From Gracilimonas mengyeensis (lineage in GTDB: Bacteria; Bacteroidota; Rhodothermia; Balneolales; Balneolaceae), in contig NZ_FXTP01000011.1 in assembly GCF_900182705.1 (NCBI RefSeq), positions 62,001-126,000 on the forward strand: a DNA stretch of 64,000 nt, written 5' to 3'. Within the stretch, counting starts at the first letter, position 1, and the number at the start of each line of letters is the position of its first letter. The position numbers and the translations under genes are program-made. Below are positions 26,412 through 35,506 of the stretch, one piece after another. The notes under the pieces are model-generated. The model was given only the letters and a program-made list of their open reading frames with translations. It ran no database searches and had not been told where the DNA came from.

Positions 26412-26987
26412 ATGGATTATTTCGCACACGAAACGGCCGTTATTGATGAAGGCGCTCACATTGGCAAAGGCACCAAAATCTGGCACTTCACCCATGTAAT
26501 GCCGGACTCGGTGATCGGCGAGGAATGCAACCTGGGCCAAAATGTGGTGGTGTCTCCCAAAGTAAAACTGGGCCGCAATGTGAAAGTGCAAAACAATGTC
26601 TCCATCTACACCGGTGTAATTTGTGAGGACGATGTGTTTTTGGGGCCCTCCATGGTATTCACCAACATCATCAACCCAAGAAGTGCCATTGTACGGCGGG
26701 ATGAATATGTGGAAACGAACGTGCGACAAGGAGCTTCTATCGGGGCCAATGCCACCATTATTTGTGGCAACGAACTGGGCAAATATTGCCTGATTGGCGC
26801 CGGGGCCGTCATCACCAAATCGGTGGCCCCTTATGCGCTTATGGTGGGAAATCCCGCCAAGCAAATCGGCTGGGTAAGTGAATACGGCCACCGGCTGGAA
26901 TTTGATGAACTGGGTAAAGCCACCTGCCCGGAATCCGGTGAGGAATATGAATTACACCACGGCTCGGTGGAAAAAGTATCTGTCTGA
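26412..26987 (+). CDS. UDP-sugar N-acetyltransferase with left-handed beta-helix (WbpD/WlbB-like)
   Basis: A 191-residue hexapeptide-repeat acyltransferase. Repeats such as AHIGKGTKIW, SVIGEECNLG, VKLGRNVKVQ, ASIGANATII and CLIGAGAVIT form the beta-helix, with MVGNPAKQIGWVS at the C-terminal cap. The opening YFAHETAVIDEGAHIGKG and the FTNIINPRSA loop match the WbpD group, which acetylates UDP-3-amino-2,3-dideoxy-N-acetyl-glucuronic acid for surface polysaccharide. Two Cys follow in TCPESGEEY. It is isolated here, with no other sugar genes nearby, so the physiological substrate is uncertain. Confidence 0.85.
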   Translation: MDYFAHETAVIDEGAHIGKGTKIWHFTHVMPDSVIGEECNLGQNVVVSPKVKLGRNVKVQNNVSIYTGVICEDDVFLGPSMVFTNIINPRSAIVRRDEYVETNVRQGASIGANATIICGNELGKYCLIGAGAVITKSVAPYALMVGNPAKQIGWVSEYGHRLEFDELGKATCPESGEEYELHHGSVEKVSV

Positions 26988-27657
26988 TTTAGCCGGTGTT
27001 GGAGGCAGAGCCTCCGTCAGACATTCCGCAGCAGAGCGGCGGAACGAGAACGAGCTTGATTTAGATACTGGGTTCTTTTGAGGTTGTACCTCAAAAGAAA
27101 AAGCGACGCAAGGCTTAGCCTTGCATAATGGTTAGACCAATTTTCGATTAGCGAATCTACCTCTCCCCTATTCCGGGCGAAAATTTTTGGGCGGTGTTGT
27201 TGTTATTTTTTCTACCTACCAGTCGTTCCTATGGAACGGTGTATTCTCTCTAAATGATCGTTTCTGAAAAGATTTTTTAGGATATAGAGAAGAGCTTTTA
27301 ATAGTTCGTGCATCTTGGCCCAAGCAAAACGCAGTAACAACAATGATAACGGATATAAAATCCTGAGCATCCTGAAAATATCCCGAGAATCCCGGTTCAA
27401 AATAATTAGAGCCGTCACTACGTGACTGGTCTCTTTACATCTCCTTACCCCCGACTAAAGTCGGAGGCTACATCAGGCCGTCGCACTGCGACTTTTCATT
27501 GCGTCACCAATAAACTAAACAAAATCTTCACCGTGATCTTTTGAAGTTGCACCTCAAAAGCACAAGAACCGCAAGGCTTAGCCTTGAAATCCCCCAAAAA
27601 GACTCAACCCTAAACACCTTCTGAGTTCTGAATTCTGATTCCTGAATTCTTCCCCTC
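26988..27657. repeat. Intergenic array of palindromic repeats
   Basis: This contains a reverse-oriented REP double hairpin (27001-27048) and two copies of a TTTTGAGGTTGTACCTCAAA-type palindrome followed by CAAGGCTTAGCCTTG (27076-27126 and 27539-27588). Small hairpins CCGACTAAAGTCGG (27452-27465) and GTCGCACTGCGAC (27480-27492) follow. A degenerate heptamer run TTCTGAG/TTCTGAA/TTCTGAT/TCCTGAA lies at 27619-27646. No gene is supported. Confidence 0.65.
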
Positions 27658-28254
27658 CTACAACGCCCAGGTTTTGCCACCTGTTTCTTCCAGAGAAACA
27701 CAGCCCTCGTAGCCCCCCGGGATGGGATCATGATGTAGCAATTGGGTAGCGCCCACTTCTGTGGTGCAGTAGCCGGTAATGGTAAGTTCTTTCATGCTCC
27801 ACAAAAAAGGACGCTCACTCCAGTCCACCACCTCCCCGAAAATCTGTCGGTGACGCTTGTTTACAAAGGCCTTTTGCATGGTGGGTGAAGCTTTGTAAAA
27901 ATCCATCCGCAGGTCATCCAGTGCCCGCTCCTGGAAATATTCAAAGCCATTCATAAACCGTTCGCGGCTGTACGGATCCCACACTTTACCTACCATATCT
28001 TCAATAAACTTGGGCACGCCCAGCTCCGAGGCCGCCGGGGTGTCGGTTTCTGGCATAATAATGTCGGTCACCAAGCTTACGATTTTTGCTTCTGTTTCAC
28101 TAAAAAAAGAGGGATTCCAGCTAAGCCCGGGTTCGGCTTTCACGCCGTTTAAAAATCCCATGGCTACCGGTGCACTTACGGCTCCGCCTAATAGTACCCC
28201 AATACTTTTAAGAGCTTGCCGGCGGTTCATCGTTTTCTTGGTTTGATCACTCAT
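27658..28254 (-). CDS. Gluconate 2-dehydrogenase subunit 3 family protein (Tat-exported)
   Basis: A 198-residue small subunit partner of a GMC dehydrogenase. The N-terminus MNRRQALKSIGVLLGGAVSA is a twin-arginine-type signal. The mature part has the family pattern FFSETEAKIVSLVTDIIMPE followed by PAASELGVPKFIEDMV. It starts three bases after the stop of the GMC gene, with which it must be co-translated. Since the large subunit has no signal peptide, this subunit probably carries the complex through the Tat pore to the periplasm. Downstream is a repeat array without a clear terminator. Confidence 0.85.
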   Translation of the reverse strand: MSDQTKKTMNRRQALKSIGVLLGGAVSAPVAMGFLNGVKAEPGLSWNPSFFSETEAKIVSLVTDIIMPETDTPAASELGVPKFIEDMVGKVWDPYSRERFMNGFEYFQERALDDLRMDFYKASPTMQKAFVNKRHRQIFGEVVDWSERPFLWSMKELTITGYCTTEVGATQLLHHDPIPGGYEGCVSLEETGGKTWAL

Positions 28255-28257
28255 AGA

Positions 28258-29955
28258 TCAGAGATTATTCTTTTTAAGTTGTTCAACGGCATAATCGGCG
28301 GCCCGAGCCGTCAGTGCCATGTAGGTAAGCGAGGGATTTTGGCATCCGGAGGAAGTCATGCAGGCACCGTCCGTTACAAATACATTTTTCACCTCGTGCA
28401 ACTGGTTCCATTTGTTCAGCACGGAGGTTTTGGGATCCCGCCCCATGCGTGCGGTGCCCATTTCGTGAATGCCCAACCCCATAGAAAACTCGCTATTATA
28501 GACATTTACATCTTTAAGTCCGGCCCGTTCAAGCATCTCGCCGGCCTGCTCAGCCATATCTTTGCGCATGGCTTTTTCGTTCTCCTTGATCTCGCAGTCA
28601 AAAACAAAGGTAGGCAGGCCAAATTTGTCCGTTTTGTCGTAATTAAGCCATGCCCGGTTCTCGTGATAAGGCAAGATTTCGCCAAAGCCGCCAAAGCCGA
28701 AACTCCACTCGCCCGGTTTGGAAATCTCTTCTTTTAGGTTTGGGCCGATACTCAATTCTGCCACATTCCGCGACCATCCCTCCCGGCTGCCTCCACCCTG
28801 GTAGCCGTATCCCCGTATGAAATCCGAATGCTTGCTGTCAATATTTCTGAAACGGGGTACATAGATACCATTGGGACGTCGCCCAGAATAATACTTGTCT
28901 TTAAAACCATCGTAGCTGGCCGAAGCTCCCGCTCCAAGATGGTGATCCATGATATTATGCCCCAATTCACCAGAGGCATTGCCCATGCCATCGGGAAAAT
29001 GCTCGTTGGAATGCATCAAAATCCAGGTACTGCCCAGTGTTGAAGCACACAAGAAGACTACTTTGGCGTGATATTCAATGTATTCCAGGGTCTCAGCATC
29101 AAGGATACGCACGCCGGTGGCTTTTTGGGTTTCCGGATCGTAGAGCACTTCTGTTACGATGGAGTGAGGCCGCAAGGTCAGGTTGCCGGTAGCCATAGCC
29201 GGTGGCAACGTTGATGATTGTGTACTGAAATAAGCTCCATACGGACATCCCCGCATGCAGCGGTTGCGGTACTGGCAATTTCCGCGGCCTTTATGAGGCT
29301 GGGTCAAATTTGCCGAACGGCCGATGGTCATAATACGATCGTTGTAATTTTTGGCAATGCGCTCACGTACCAGCTCTTCAATGCAATTCATTTCCATGGG
29401 GGGCAGAAACTGTCCGTCCGGCAATTGGGGAAGTCCCTCCTTCTTGCCGTTCACCCCGATATGTTTCTCTACATGATCGTACCATTTCTCAATATCTTTG
29501 TATCGGATTGGCCAGTCGACCCCGTGGCCGTCTTTGGCATTGGCTTCAAAATCCATATTACTAAGCCGGTAGGATTGCCGGCCCCACATCAGCGAACGTC
29601 CGCCCACATGATAGCCGCGCATCCAGTCAAACCGTTTCTTTTCCTCATAGGGATGCTCGGTGTCTTTGACCCACCAGTGCTTAGTTGACTGCCGCACCGT
29701 ATACCCCGTACGATTTTGTTTTTGATAATCCTGAAGCTCTTCCTGGGTAAGCCGGTCGTTGTTGGGCAGCTCCCAGGGTTCTTTAAACATGGTGGGATAA
29801 TCCTCAATATGATCTACATTACGACCCCGTTCTAGCATGATGGTTTTCAGGCCTTTTTCGGTGAGTTCTTTAGCCGCCCATCCACCGGTGATACCGCTTC
29901 CAACTACAATGGCGTCGTAGGTGTTATCTTTCTTCGCTTTGATATTCAGATTCAT
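28258..29955 (-). CDS. GMC family FAD-dependent oxidoreductase
   Basis: A 565-residue flavoprotein. The FAD-binding Rossmann motif AIVVGSGITGGWAAKEL is near residue 16, followed by the MLERGRN acidic turn. A Cys-rich CQYRNRCMRGCPYGAY segment lies near residue 227. The C-terminal GLGIHEMGTARMGRDP and GCQNPSLTYMALTARAADY hold the GMC catalytic His/Asn-type residues. Pairing with a subunit 3 protein suggests a membrane- or periplasm-facing sugar or alditol dehydrogenase (gluconate 2-dehydrogenase or glucoside 3-dehydrogenase type). Substrate cannot be fixed. The gene diverges from a Tat-exported isomerase-like protein. Confidence 0.87.
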   Translation of the reverse strand: MNLNIKAKKDNTYDAIVVGSGITGGWAAKELTEKGLKTIMLERGRNVDHIEDYPTMFKEPWELPNNDRLTQEELQDYQKQNRTGYTVRQSTKHWWVKDTEHPYEEKKRFDWMRGYHVGGRSLMWGRQSYRLSNMDFEANAKDGHGVDWPIRYKDIEKWYDHVEKHIGVNGKKEGLPQLPDGQFLPPMEMNCIEELVRERIAKNYNDRIMTIGRSANLTQPHKGRGNCQYRNRCMRGCPYGAYFSTQSSTLPPAMATGNLTLRPHSIVTEVLYDPETQKATGVRILDAETLEYIEYHAKVVFLCASTLGSTWILMHSNEHFPDGMGNASGELGHNIMDHHLGAGASASYDGFKDKYYSGRRPNGIYVPRFRNIDSKHSDFIRGYGYQGGGSREGWSRNVAELSIGPNLKEEISKPGEWSFGFGGFGEILPYHENRAWLNYDKTDKFGLPTFVFDCEIKENEKAMRKDMAEQAGEMLERAGLKDVNVYNSEFSMGLGIHEMGTARMGRDPKTSVLNKWNQLHEVKNVFVTDGACMTSSGCQNPSLTYMALTARAADYAVEQLKKNNL

Positions 29956-30071
29956 CTATCCAACAATCAATTATTTATTTTGGAACCTAATAAAAATATT
30001 CTATTCTCCTAACTGATTTATGAATATTTAGTAAAGTTATTTGACCAACCTCTCCATTTTTCCCTGAAAGC

Positions 30072-30938
30072 ATGAAAATAACCCGTAGAAACGCCTTAAA
30101 AAGCCTTGCCGGAATTACCTTAACCGGAACGTTTGGCTTGCCGACCTTGGCAAAATCACATCAACCAAAAAAAGAAAAGCGAACGTTTAAACATTCGGTG
30201 TGCGAGTGGGCTTATGGTGATCACAGCCTGGAAGCGATTTGCAAAGCGGCAGTAAATATCGGTATTGACTCGATAGAATTGCTGAATCCTGATCAGTGGC
30301 CGGTTGTCCAGAAATATGGGCTGACTTGCGCCATGGCCAACGGCAGTGATTACAACATTCCCAAAGGATTTAACAATCTGGAATACCACGAAAAACTTCA
30401 GAATGATTATGCGGATTTGATTCCCAAGGCAGCTGAAGCAGGTTTACCCAATATCATCTGTTTTTCAGGGAACCGGGAAGGCATGGATGATCAGGTGGGA
30501 TTGGAACATTGTGCCAAAGGACTGGAACCCGTAGTGAAGTTGGCCGAGGAGCATGACATCACGGTGTGTATGGAATTGCTAAACTCCAAAGTGGATCACC
30601 CGGATTACATGTGTGATCACACCGAATGGGGCGTTGAGTTGGTGGATAAAGTAGGCAGCGACCGGTTTAAACTGCTGTACGATATCTATCACATGCAGAT
30701 TATGGAAGGAGATATCATTGCGACCATCCGCAAGTATTCCAATTACATCGGGCACTATCATACCGGTGGCGTGCCCGGCCGTAACGAGATTGATGACACC
30801 CAGGAATTGAACTATAAAGCCATCATGGAAGCTATCTCTGAAACTGGCTTTGAGGGTTTTGTCGGACAGGAATTCATTCCCTCACGCGATGATGATTTTG
30901 CTTCGCTTCGACAGGGCGTGGAGATTTGCAATGTCTAA
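30072..30938 (+). CDS. Tat-exported TIM-barrel protein of the hydroxypyruvate isomerase/xylose-isomerase-like family
   Basis: A 288-residue protein with a twin-arginine-like N-terminus (MKITRRNALKSLAGI) and an AP-endonuclease-2-type TIM barrel. Metal-binding residues are recognisable in VCMELLNSK (Glu near 161), LLYDIYHMQ (Asp/His near 202-206), GHYHTGG and VGQEFIPS (Glu near 274). Hydroxypyruvate isomerase-like enzymes and 3-keto-sugar epimerases share this order. It is divergent from the GMC/subunit-3 pair, so it may process the oxidised sugar the dehydrogenase makes; that is inference. Confidence 0.8.
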   Translation: MKITRRNALKSLAGITLTGTFGLPTLAKSHQPKKEKRTFKHSVCEWAYGDHSLEAICKAAVNIGIDSIELLNPDQWPVVQKYGLTCAMANGSDYNIPKGFNNLEYHEKLQNDYADLIPKAAEAGLPNIICFSGNREGMDDQVGLEHCAKGLEPVVKLAEEHDITVCMELLNSKVDHPDYMCDHTEWGVELVDKVGSDRFKLLYDIYHMQIMEGDIIATIRKYSNYIGHYHTGGVPGRNEIDDTQELNYKAIMEAISETGFEGFVGQEFIPSRDDDFASLRQGVEICNV

Positions 30939-31379
30939 GGGTTGAGGGTTTCGGGGTGCGGGTTTTTCTTGCCGACTTAACAATCTCAACTGGTTCAAGC
31001 GTCCGCTTGGACCACCACACTTTATAACAACCTGCATGCCCCTAATACTCTTATAGAATGGAACGCGAATAACGCTGATCTTGCGGATAGTTGGTAATTT
31101 GAGATTATGATTCCCACCTGATGATCTCTTAAATCTTTAGCGAGTCACCTTTTTAACTAAAAACAAACCTGTTTACTGAGCGGTGACTTAAGAGCTTAAG
31201 CCCAAAATTTCTTGCGACAGCTACAAGCGGACGCTTGCGGTAGAGGTAGTATCGACCATTATTCTCTCAACTCTCAAAATAAAATGCCATTGGCCCGCGC
31301 CATCACCCGGCTCTTTTGAGGTTTATATTTTATGCCTATTCTGGCTGAGCCGAATGATGGTGCTACTGTTTAAAATTCA
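30939..31379. repeat. Intergenic repeats including a hairpin element (31288-31366)
   Basis: Bases 31060-31090 are a GAACGCGAATAACGCTGATC variant of the GAACGCGGAT family. Bases 31288-31366 form an inverted element, GGCCCGCGCCATCACCCGG with GGCTGAGCCGAATGATGG, whose second copy is at 37321-37401. Nothing coding was seen. Confidence 0.55.
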
Positions 31380-31667
31380 TCACTCTGTTTCCTGCCCCTT
31401 CTTCAGTTCCGCCACTGTGGCACCCCAGCTGCTCCGGTCGGTAGCCAGGCTGTAAGAAACCACGTGCGGGTTGCGATCCAGTAAGCTGTGAACGGTTCGT
31501 CGTAATACGCCTTTACCCTTCCCGTGAATGATGCGGATGGAATAAATCTCTTTTTCCAGGCAAGCCTCGATATAGTCCGGAATCAAATCCCCCAACTCCT
31601 TTGGGTTGAAAAGATGCAAATCCAACTCACCGTTGATCGGTATTTCAATGGGATCGGGTTCATCCAT
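31380..31667 (-). CDS. Small Smr-domain protein
   Basis: A 95-residue stand-alone Smr domain. It has the LDLHLF motif at residues 15-20 (the LDxH catalytic/nucleic-acid motif), an LxxYIxxCL helix, and IRIIHGKGKGVLR at about 44-56, the HGxG signature. Smr domains cleave or nick nucleic acid in MutS2 and related proteins; small free-standing forms are common but poorly understood. It lies 41 bases downstream of the Dabb gene on the same strand. Confidence 0.87.
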   Translation of the reverse strand: MDEPDPIEIPINGELDLHLFNPKELGDLIPDYIEACLEKEIYSIRIIHGKGKGVLRRTVHSLLDRNPHVVSYSLATDRSSWGATVAELKKGQETE

Positions 31668-31708
31668 GACTGGTTACTGGATGCTTGATGCTGGTTTCTC
31701 GTAACTGT

Positions 31709-32023
31709 TTATTGGTCACTGATATAGTCTACTACGCGGCGTTCGGTTACAATTTTCTTGGCAAACTGTACCACTTTTTGATGATCGGGGTGCTTTGCAT
31801 AAGCCTGAAGATCTTCTTTGGTTTCGCACTGAACGGTGAGAACCAAATCGCATACGGCATCATCATCACGATCCAAAATGTTGATGCCCACTTCAGCACT
31901 TTGCAACTCATCAATCTTGGAAGGTAAATCTTCCAACAGCTTTTTCATGGTTTCGGCATTTTCTTCTTTGGTCTTGCCCTCGGAAATATCTTTCAACTTC
32001 CACATTACTACGTGCTTGATCAT
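31709..32023 (-). CDS. Dabb-family (stress-responsive alpha/beta barrel) protein
   Basis: A 104-residue ferredoxin-like fold protein beginning MIKHVVMWKLKD, the Dabb-family opening. It has the VCDLVLTVQCETKEDLQAYA strand-helix and a HPDHQKVV motif towards the C-terminus. Family members dimerise into an alpha/beta barrel; function is seldom known. The start codon is preceded directly by nine TTCTGAG heptamers, which occupy the place of the ribosome-binding region and may affect expression. Confidence 0.85.
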   Translation of the reverse strand: MIKHVVMWKLKDISEGKTKEENAETMKKLLEDLPSKIDELQSAEVGINILDRDDDAVCDLVLTVQCETKEDLQAYAKHPDHQKVVQFAKKIVTERRVVDYISDQ

Positions 32024-32025
32024 AA

Positions 32026-32088
32026 TTCTGAGTTCTGAGTTCTGAGTTCTGAGTTCTGAGTTCTGAGTTCTGAGTTCTGAGTTCTGAG
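32026..32088. repeat. Heptanucleotide microsatellite, nine perfect TTCTGAG units
   Basis: Nine uninterrupted copies of TTCTGAG occupy 32026-32088. On the minus strand they end two bases before the Dabb ATG. A decayed version of the same heptamer is at 27619-27646, and a short TGCTGAGTGCTGAA is at 41699-41712 just after a stop codon. Confidence 0.95.
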
Positions 32089-32305
32089 AAAAGGTACCAT
32101 TCTTTAGCTATCCCAAAAAATTATAACTCGTAATTCCTTTACGTTCTGTTACCTCCCTTCAATATTCGTTATTCCTTTAATCAATATTCGATATTCCAAT
32201 CCTGTTCTCTTGCTGTCAATTAATAGTTGGAACCCTTAACTTTAGGGTTCTGTTTTGGAGGCGCAGGTAACTGCTCATTATCCCATTTAAACGCAATCAC
32301 AAATA

Positions 32306-32992
32306 GTGAAAACATTGGATTTAGATAAAATCACGGCCGAGGAAATCGGCGAAGACCACATCGGCACATCTGTACAAACCCCGCTCAGAGATGACGCATT
32401 CGATAAATCGGATGAGGAAAAAATTGAGATCATACAGGAGCATTTTGCGGAAATCATGAAAGCCCTGGGCCTGGACCTGGAAGACGACAGCCTGAAAGGC
32501 ACCCCCTATCGCGTGGCAAAAATGTATGTTAAAGAAATTTTTGAGGGATTAAATCCCAAAAACAAACCGGTAGCCCGTCAGTTTAGCAACAACTACGATT
32601 ACAGTGGCATGCTGGTGGAGAAAAACATTCAGGTGACCTCTTTTTGTGAGCACCACTTCCTCCCTTTTATCGGGAAAGCACACGTTGCTTATATCCCATC
32701 CGGCAAAAAAGTAATCGGACTTTCCAAGATCAACCGCATTGTAGATTACTATTCGCGTCGGCCGCAAGTTCAGGAACGGCTTACCTTACAAATTGCCGAT
32801 GAACTTCAGGGTGCTCTGGAAACAGAAGACGTGGCTGTATTTATTGACAGCAAGCACCTCTGTGTTTCAACCCGAGGCATCAAAGATCACAGCAGTACTA
32901 CGATTACTGCCGAATATCGCGGAGCTTTTCAGAATGAAGATACCCAACAGAAATTCATCGATTACATCAAAACCGACACTCAGATAGACTAA
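32306..32992 (+). CDS. folE: GTP cyclohydrolase I
   Basis: FolE converts GTP to dihydroneopterin triphosphate, the first step of folate/pterin synthesis. The zinc site is complete: C114 and H117 in CEHHFLPF and C186 in HLCVSTRG. SGKKVIGLSKINRIVDYYS and ERLTLQIADEL are typical core segments. The start is GTG 32306; the N-terminal 35 residues are an acidic extension ahead of the conserved domain. The cysS start follows after five bases. Confidence 0.94.
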   Translation: MKTLDLDKITAEEIGEDHIGTSVQTPLRDDAFDKSDEEKIEIIQEHFAEIMKALGLDLEDDSLKGTPYRVAKMYVKEIFEGLNPKNKPVARQFSNNYDYSGMLVEKNIQVTSFCEHHFLPFIGKAHVAYIPSGKKVIGLSKINRIVDYYSRRPQVQERLTLQIADELQGALETEDVAVFIDSKHLCVSTRGIKDHSSTTITAEYRGAFQNEDTQQKFIDYIKTDTQID

Positions 32993-32997
32993 CCACT

Positions 32998-34458
32998 GTG
33001 GCTGAGAAACTCGACAAACTACACGTTTATAACACCCTATCCCGAAGCAAGGAACCATTTGAACCGTTGAATCCACCGCACGTCGGCATGTATGTATGCG
33101 GGCCAACAGTGTATGGAGATGCTCATTTGGGCCATGCCAAAAGTTATGTTTCTTTTGATGTGATTCTGCGCTACCTCCGTTACCTGGATTACAAGGTGCG
33201 GTACGTGCAGAATATCACCGATGTGGGACACCTGGTGGATGATGCTGAAGAAGGCGAAGATAAACTCAGCAAGCAGGCCCGCATCGAGAAGGTGCAGCCC
33301 ATGGAAATCGCCGAAAAATACACCTATACCTACTTCCGGGATATGGATGCACTGAATGTGCTCCGCCCGGATATTGCTCCTCGTGCATCGGGACACATCC
33401 CCGAGCAAATTGTCATGGTGAAAAAGTTGATCGAAAACGGTCATGCTTATGAAGTAGATGGCAACGTATATTTTGATGTGTCGTCGGATAAAGAATATGG
33501 TAAGCTTAGCGGACGCAGTACCGAAGATGCTGAATCCGGCACCCGTGTGGAAACGGCCTCCGACAAGCGAAACCCGGAAGATTTTGCCTTATGGAAAAAA
33601 GCCGATGATGGCCACATTATGAAATGGGACTCGCCCTGGGGCGTGGGCTATCCCGGCTGGCACATTGAGTGTTCGGCCATGAGCACCAAATATTTGGGCG
33701 AGAGTTTTGATATCCACGGAGGCGGACTCGAAAACCAGTTTCCGCATCACGAGTGTGAAATTGCCCAGGCAGAATGTGCCCATGATAAGGATTTTGTAAA
33801 GTACTGGCTGCACAACAATATGGTGACGCTTGAAGGCCAGAAAATGGGCAAATCGCTGGGTAACGCGATTAACCTGCATGAGTTTTTTACCGGTGATCAC
33901 AAATTACTGACCCGTGCCTGGCCGCCGGAAGTAATTCGATTCTTCCTGCTGCAAAGTCATTACCGCAGCACCACCGATTTTTCTGAAGAAGCCCTTGGTG
34001 GCGCCGAAACTGGCCTGAAGAATCTGCATTCTATGATCAACACGATTGATAATGCCGAAGCCGGATCTGGTGAAGCATTTGATCTGGAAAGCTTGAAGTC
34101 ATCGGTTGAAAAATCCATGAACGATGATTTTAACTCAGCCCAGGCTATTGCTACGTTGTTTGAGCAGCTCAAGGAAATCAGGAAGCGAATCAATGATAAA
34201 AACGCGCCTTCCAACCTGGATGCCATCAAGGAATTTCTCCATGATTTTGTGGATGGCGTACTCGGTATCTGGCCACAGGAGTCCGGCGGAAACGAGGAAC
34301 TGACCAAGGGCTTGATTGAGCTTTTAATTGAAATCCGTAAGGATGCCCGCAGCAACAAAAATTTTGAGCTCTCGGATAAAATCCGGGATGATCTGAAAGA
34401 GTTGGGCGTGCAATTGATGGATGGCAAAGAAGGTACTTCCTTCGAGATTGAGAAATGA
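32998..34458 (+). CDS. cysS: Cysteinyl-tRNA synthetase
   Basis: This class I synthetase charges tRNA-Cys. Its HIGH motif is HLGH at residues 43-46, and the KMSKS equivalent is KMGKS at about 282-286. Zinc-binding Cys/His occur in YVCGPTVYG (C34), HIECSAMS and HHECE. Length (486 residues) is standard. The start is GTG 32998. It lies between folE and yidD with almost no spacing, implying one transcript. Its product would be the partner of the Cys codons sensed by the leader at 14976-15095, though they are not linked in position. Confidence 0.95.
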   Translation: MAEKLDKLHVYNTLSRSKEPFEPLNPPHVGMYVCGPTVYGDAHLGHAKSYVSFDVILRYLRYLDYKVRYVQNITDVGHLVDDAEEGEDKLSKQARIEKVQPMEIAEKYTYTYFRDMDALNVLRPDIAPRASGHIPEQIVMVKKLIENGHAYEVDGNVYFDVSSDKEYGKLSGRSTEDAESGTRVETASDKRNPEDFALWKKADDGHIMKWDSPWGVGYPGWHIECSAMSTKYLGESFDIHGGGLENQFPHHECEIAQAECAHDKDFVKYWLHNNMVTLEGQKMGKSLGNAINLHEFFTGDHKLLTRAWPPEVIRFFLLQSHYRSTTDFSEEALGGAETGLKNLHSMINTIDNAEAGSGEAFDLESLKSSVEKSMNDDFNSAQAIATLFEQLKEIRKRINDKNAPSNLDAIKEFLHDFVDGVLGIWPQESGGNEELTKGLIELLIEIRKDARSNKNFELSDKIRDDLKELGVQLMDGKEGTSFEIEK

Positions 34459-34772
34459 AATGGCTAAAGCTCATATTCAGCAAGCTGATTGTAGGCCTTG
34501 TCCGCTTCTATCAGCTGGCCATTTCGCCCTGGCTGGGTAAGAGCTGCCGGTACTCCCCCACTTGTTCCCAATACATGATTGAGGCGGTAAATGAATGGGG
34601 CCCTTTGAAAGGCTTCTGGCTGGGCATCAAACGCATCGGGCGATGTCATCCCTGGGGCGGCGATGGATATGATCCGGTGCCGAGGAAAACATCGAGAATA
34701 TCGAATAATGAACATTCAACATTGAACTCAGAACGTAAGGAGGATTCGCCCGACGACTCTAAGTCCTCTTGA
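34455..34772 (+). CDS. yidD: Membrane protein insertion efficiency factor YidD
   Basis: A 105-residue peripheral membrane protein assisting YidC. It has the family signature LVRFYQLAISPWLGKSCRYS, PTCSQYMIEAV and a GRCHPWGGDGYDPVP end at about residue 75. The last 28 residues form a non-conserved polar tail. It overlaps the cysS stop in an ATGA (34455-34458). It is not near yidC or rnpA, the usual location. Confidence 0.92.
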   Translation: MKWLKLIFSKLIVGLVRFYQLAISPWLGKSCRYSPTCSQYMIEAVNEWGPLKGFWLGIKRIGRCHPWGGDGYDPVPRKTSRISNNEHSTLNSERKEDSPDDSKSS

Positions 34773-34809
34773 TGATTCTTTAGGCTGGTGAATATTTGAT
34801 AGTTATGAA

Positions 34810-35290
34810 GGAATAGAACACGGATAACGCGGATCGGGCAGATCATCGCAGGATTGAAAAGGTTTATAAATGAAACACGAAGAACTGACGGAGAAAATTA
34901 TTGAATGCTTCTATTCAGTGTATAACCGGTTAGGGTATGGCTTTCTTGAGAATGTCTATGAGAAAGCTATGTTAATTGAACTTAAAAGAATTGGATTAAA
35001 AGCTGTCCGTCAATTTCCAATTTCAGTTTCATACAGAGATCAAAATGTTGGTGAATATTTTGCGGATATTTTAGTTGAAAATAAAGTAATACTCGAACTT
35101 AAGACTGTCCGCAAGCTTGATAAGGAACATGAATATCAATTGATTAATTATCTTAAAGCAACCGATATTGAGGTTGGGCTGCTTTTTAACTTTGGAAGAA
35201 AACCTGAATTCAGACGTAAAGTATTTTCAAACAGACCAACATATTAACTCGGTGACCATCCGCAAGATCGGCGTCATCCGCGTTCCATTA
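34810..35290. repeat. Inverted repeats bracketing the GxxExxY gene
   Basis: Before the gene, 34815-34845 reads GAACACGGATAACGCGGATC and GGGCAGATCAT. After it, 35250-35285 carries the inverse-complement equivalent (GAACGCGGATGACGCCGATC and TTGCGGAT on the minus strand). The gene is thus enclosed by inverted copies of a repeat found singly elsewhere in the window. Confidence 0.6.
34870..35247 (+). CDS. GxxExxY family protein
   Basis: A 125-residue protein of the GxxExxY family. The name-giving motif is LGYGFLENVYEKAM at residues 18-31. It is followed by FADILVENKVILELKTV at about 71-87, a PD-(D/E)xK-like nuclease core (D-x-ELK), and YLKATDIEVGLLFNFG. The gene is more AT-rich than its neighbours and sits between inverted repeats, which suggests a mobile or once-mobile cassette. 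Biochemical activity is unproven for the family. Confidence 0.85.
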   Translation: MKHEELTEKIIECFYSVYNRLGYGFLENVYEKAMLIELKRIGLKAVRQFPISVSYRDQNVGEYFADILVENKVILELKTVRKLDKEHEYQLINYLKATDIEVGLLFNFGRKPEFRRKVFSNRPTY

Positions 35291-35358
35291 TATTGTAGCA
35301 AAGGAAATACAGATTCGTCTGGCAGCTCTAAGTCTGCCTGACGAATTTTGGTTATTGG

Positions 35359-35467
35359 ACTATTCGCTCCAACGCAGAGCGTGTGGAGCGAGTCTGCTTG
35401 GATGACCATAATTTTCTAACAATATTACACATACAAACTGGTTCCATACGCTCTGCGTTGGAACCCA
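35359..35467. repeat. Hairpin element CTCCAACGCAGAGCG, copy 1
   Basis: The ends CTCCAACGCAGAGCG and CGCTCTGCGTTGGAAC are inverted repeats of each other, separated by about 70 bases. A second copy lies at 37987-38083 with a different centre. Confidence 0.65.
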
Positions 35468-35506
35468 TCAATTACATGAATATCACTGACCTACTAATAT
35501 AAATCC

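Noticed and set aside
32026-32088. Heptamer array considered as a CRISPR
   Set aside because: Units are 7 bp with no spacers, so it is a microsatellite.
32140-32305. Search for a riboswitch ahead of folE
   Set aside because: No conserved tetrahydrofolate-riboswitch-like pairing or terminator could be seen in the 5' region.
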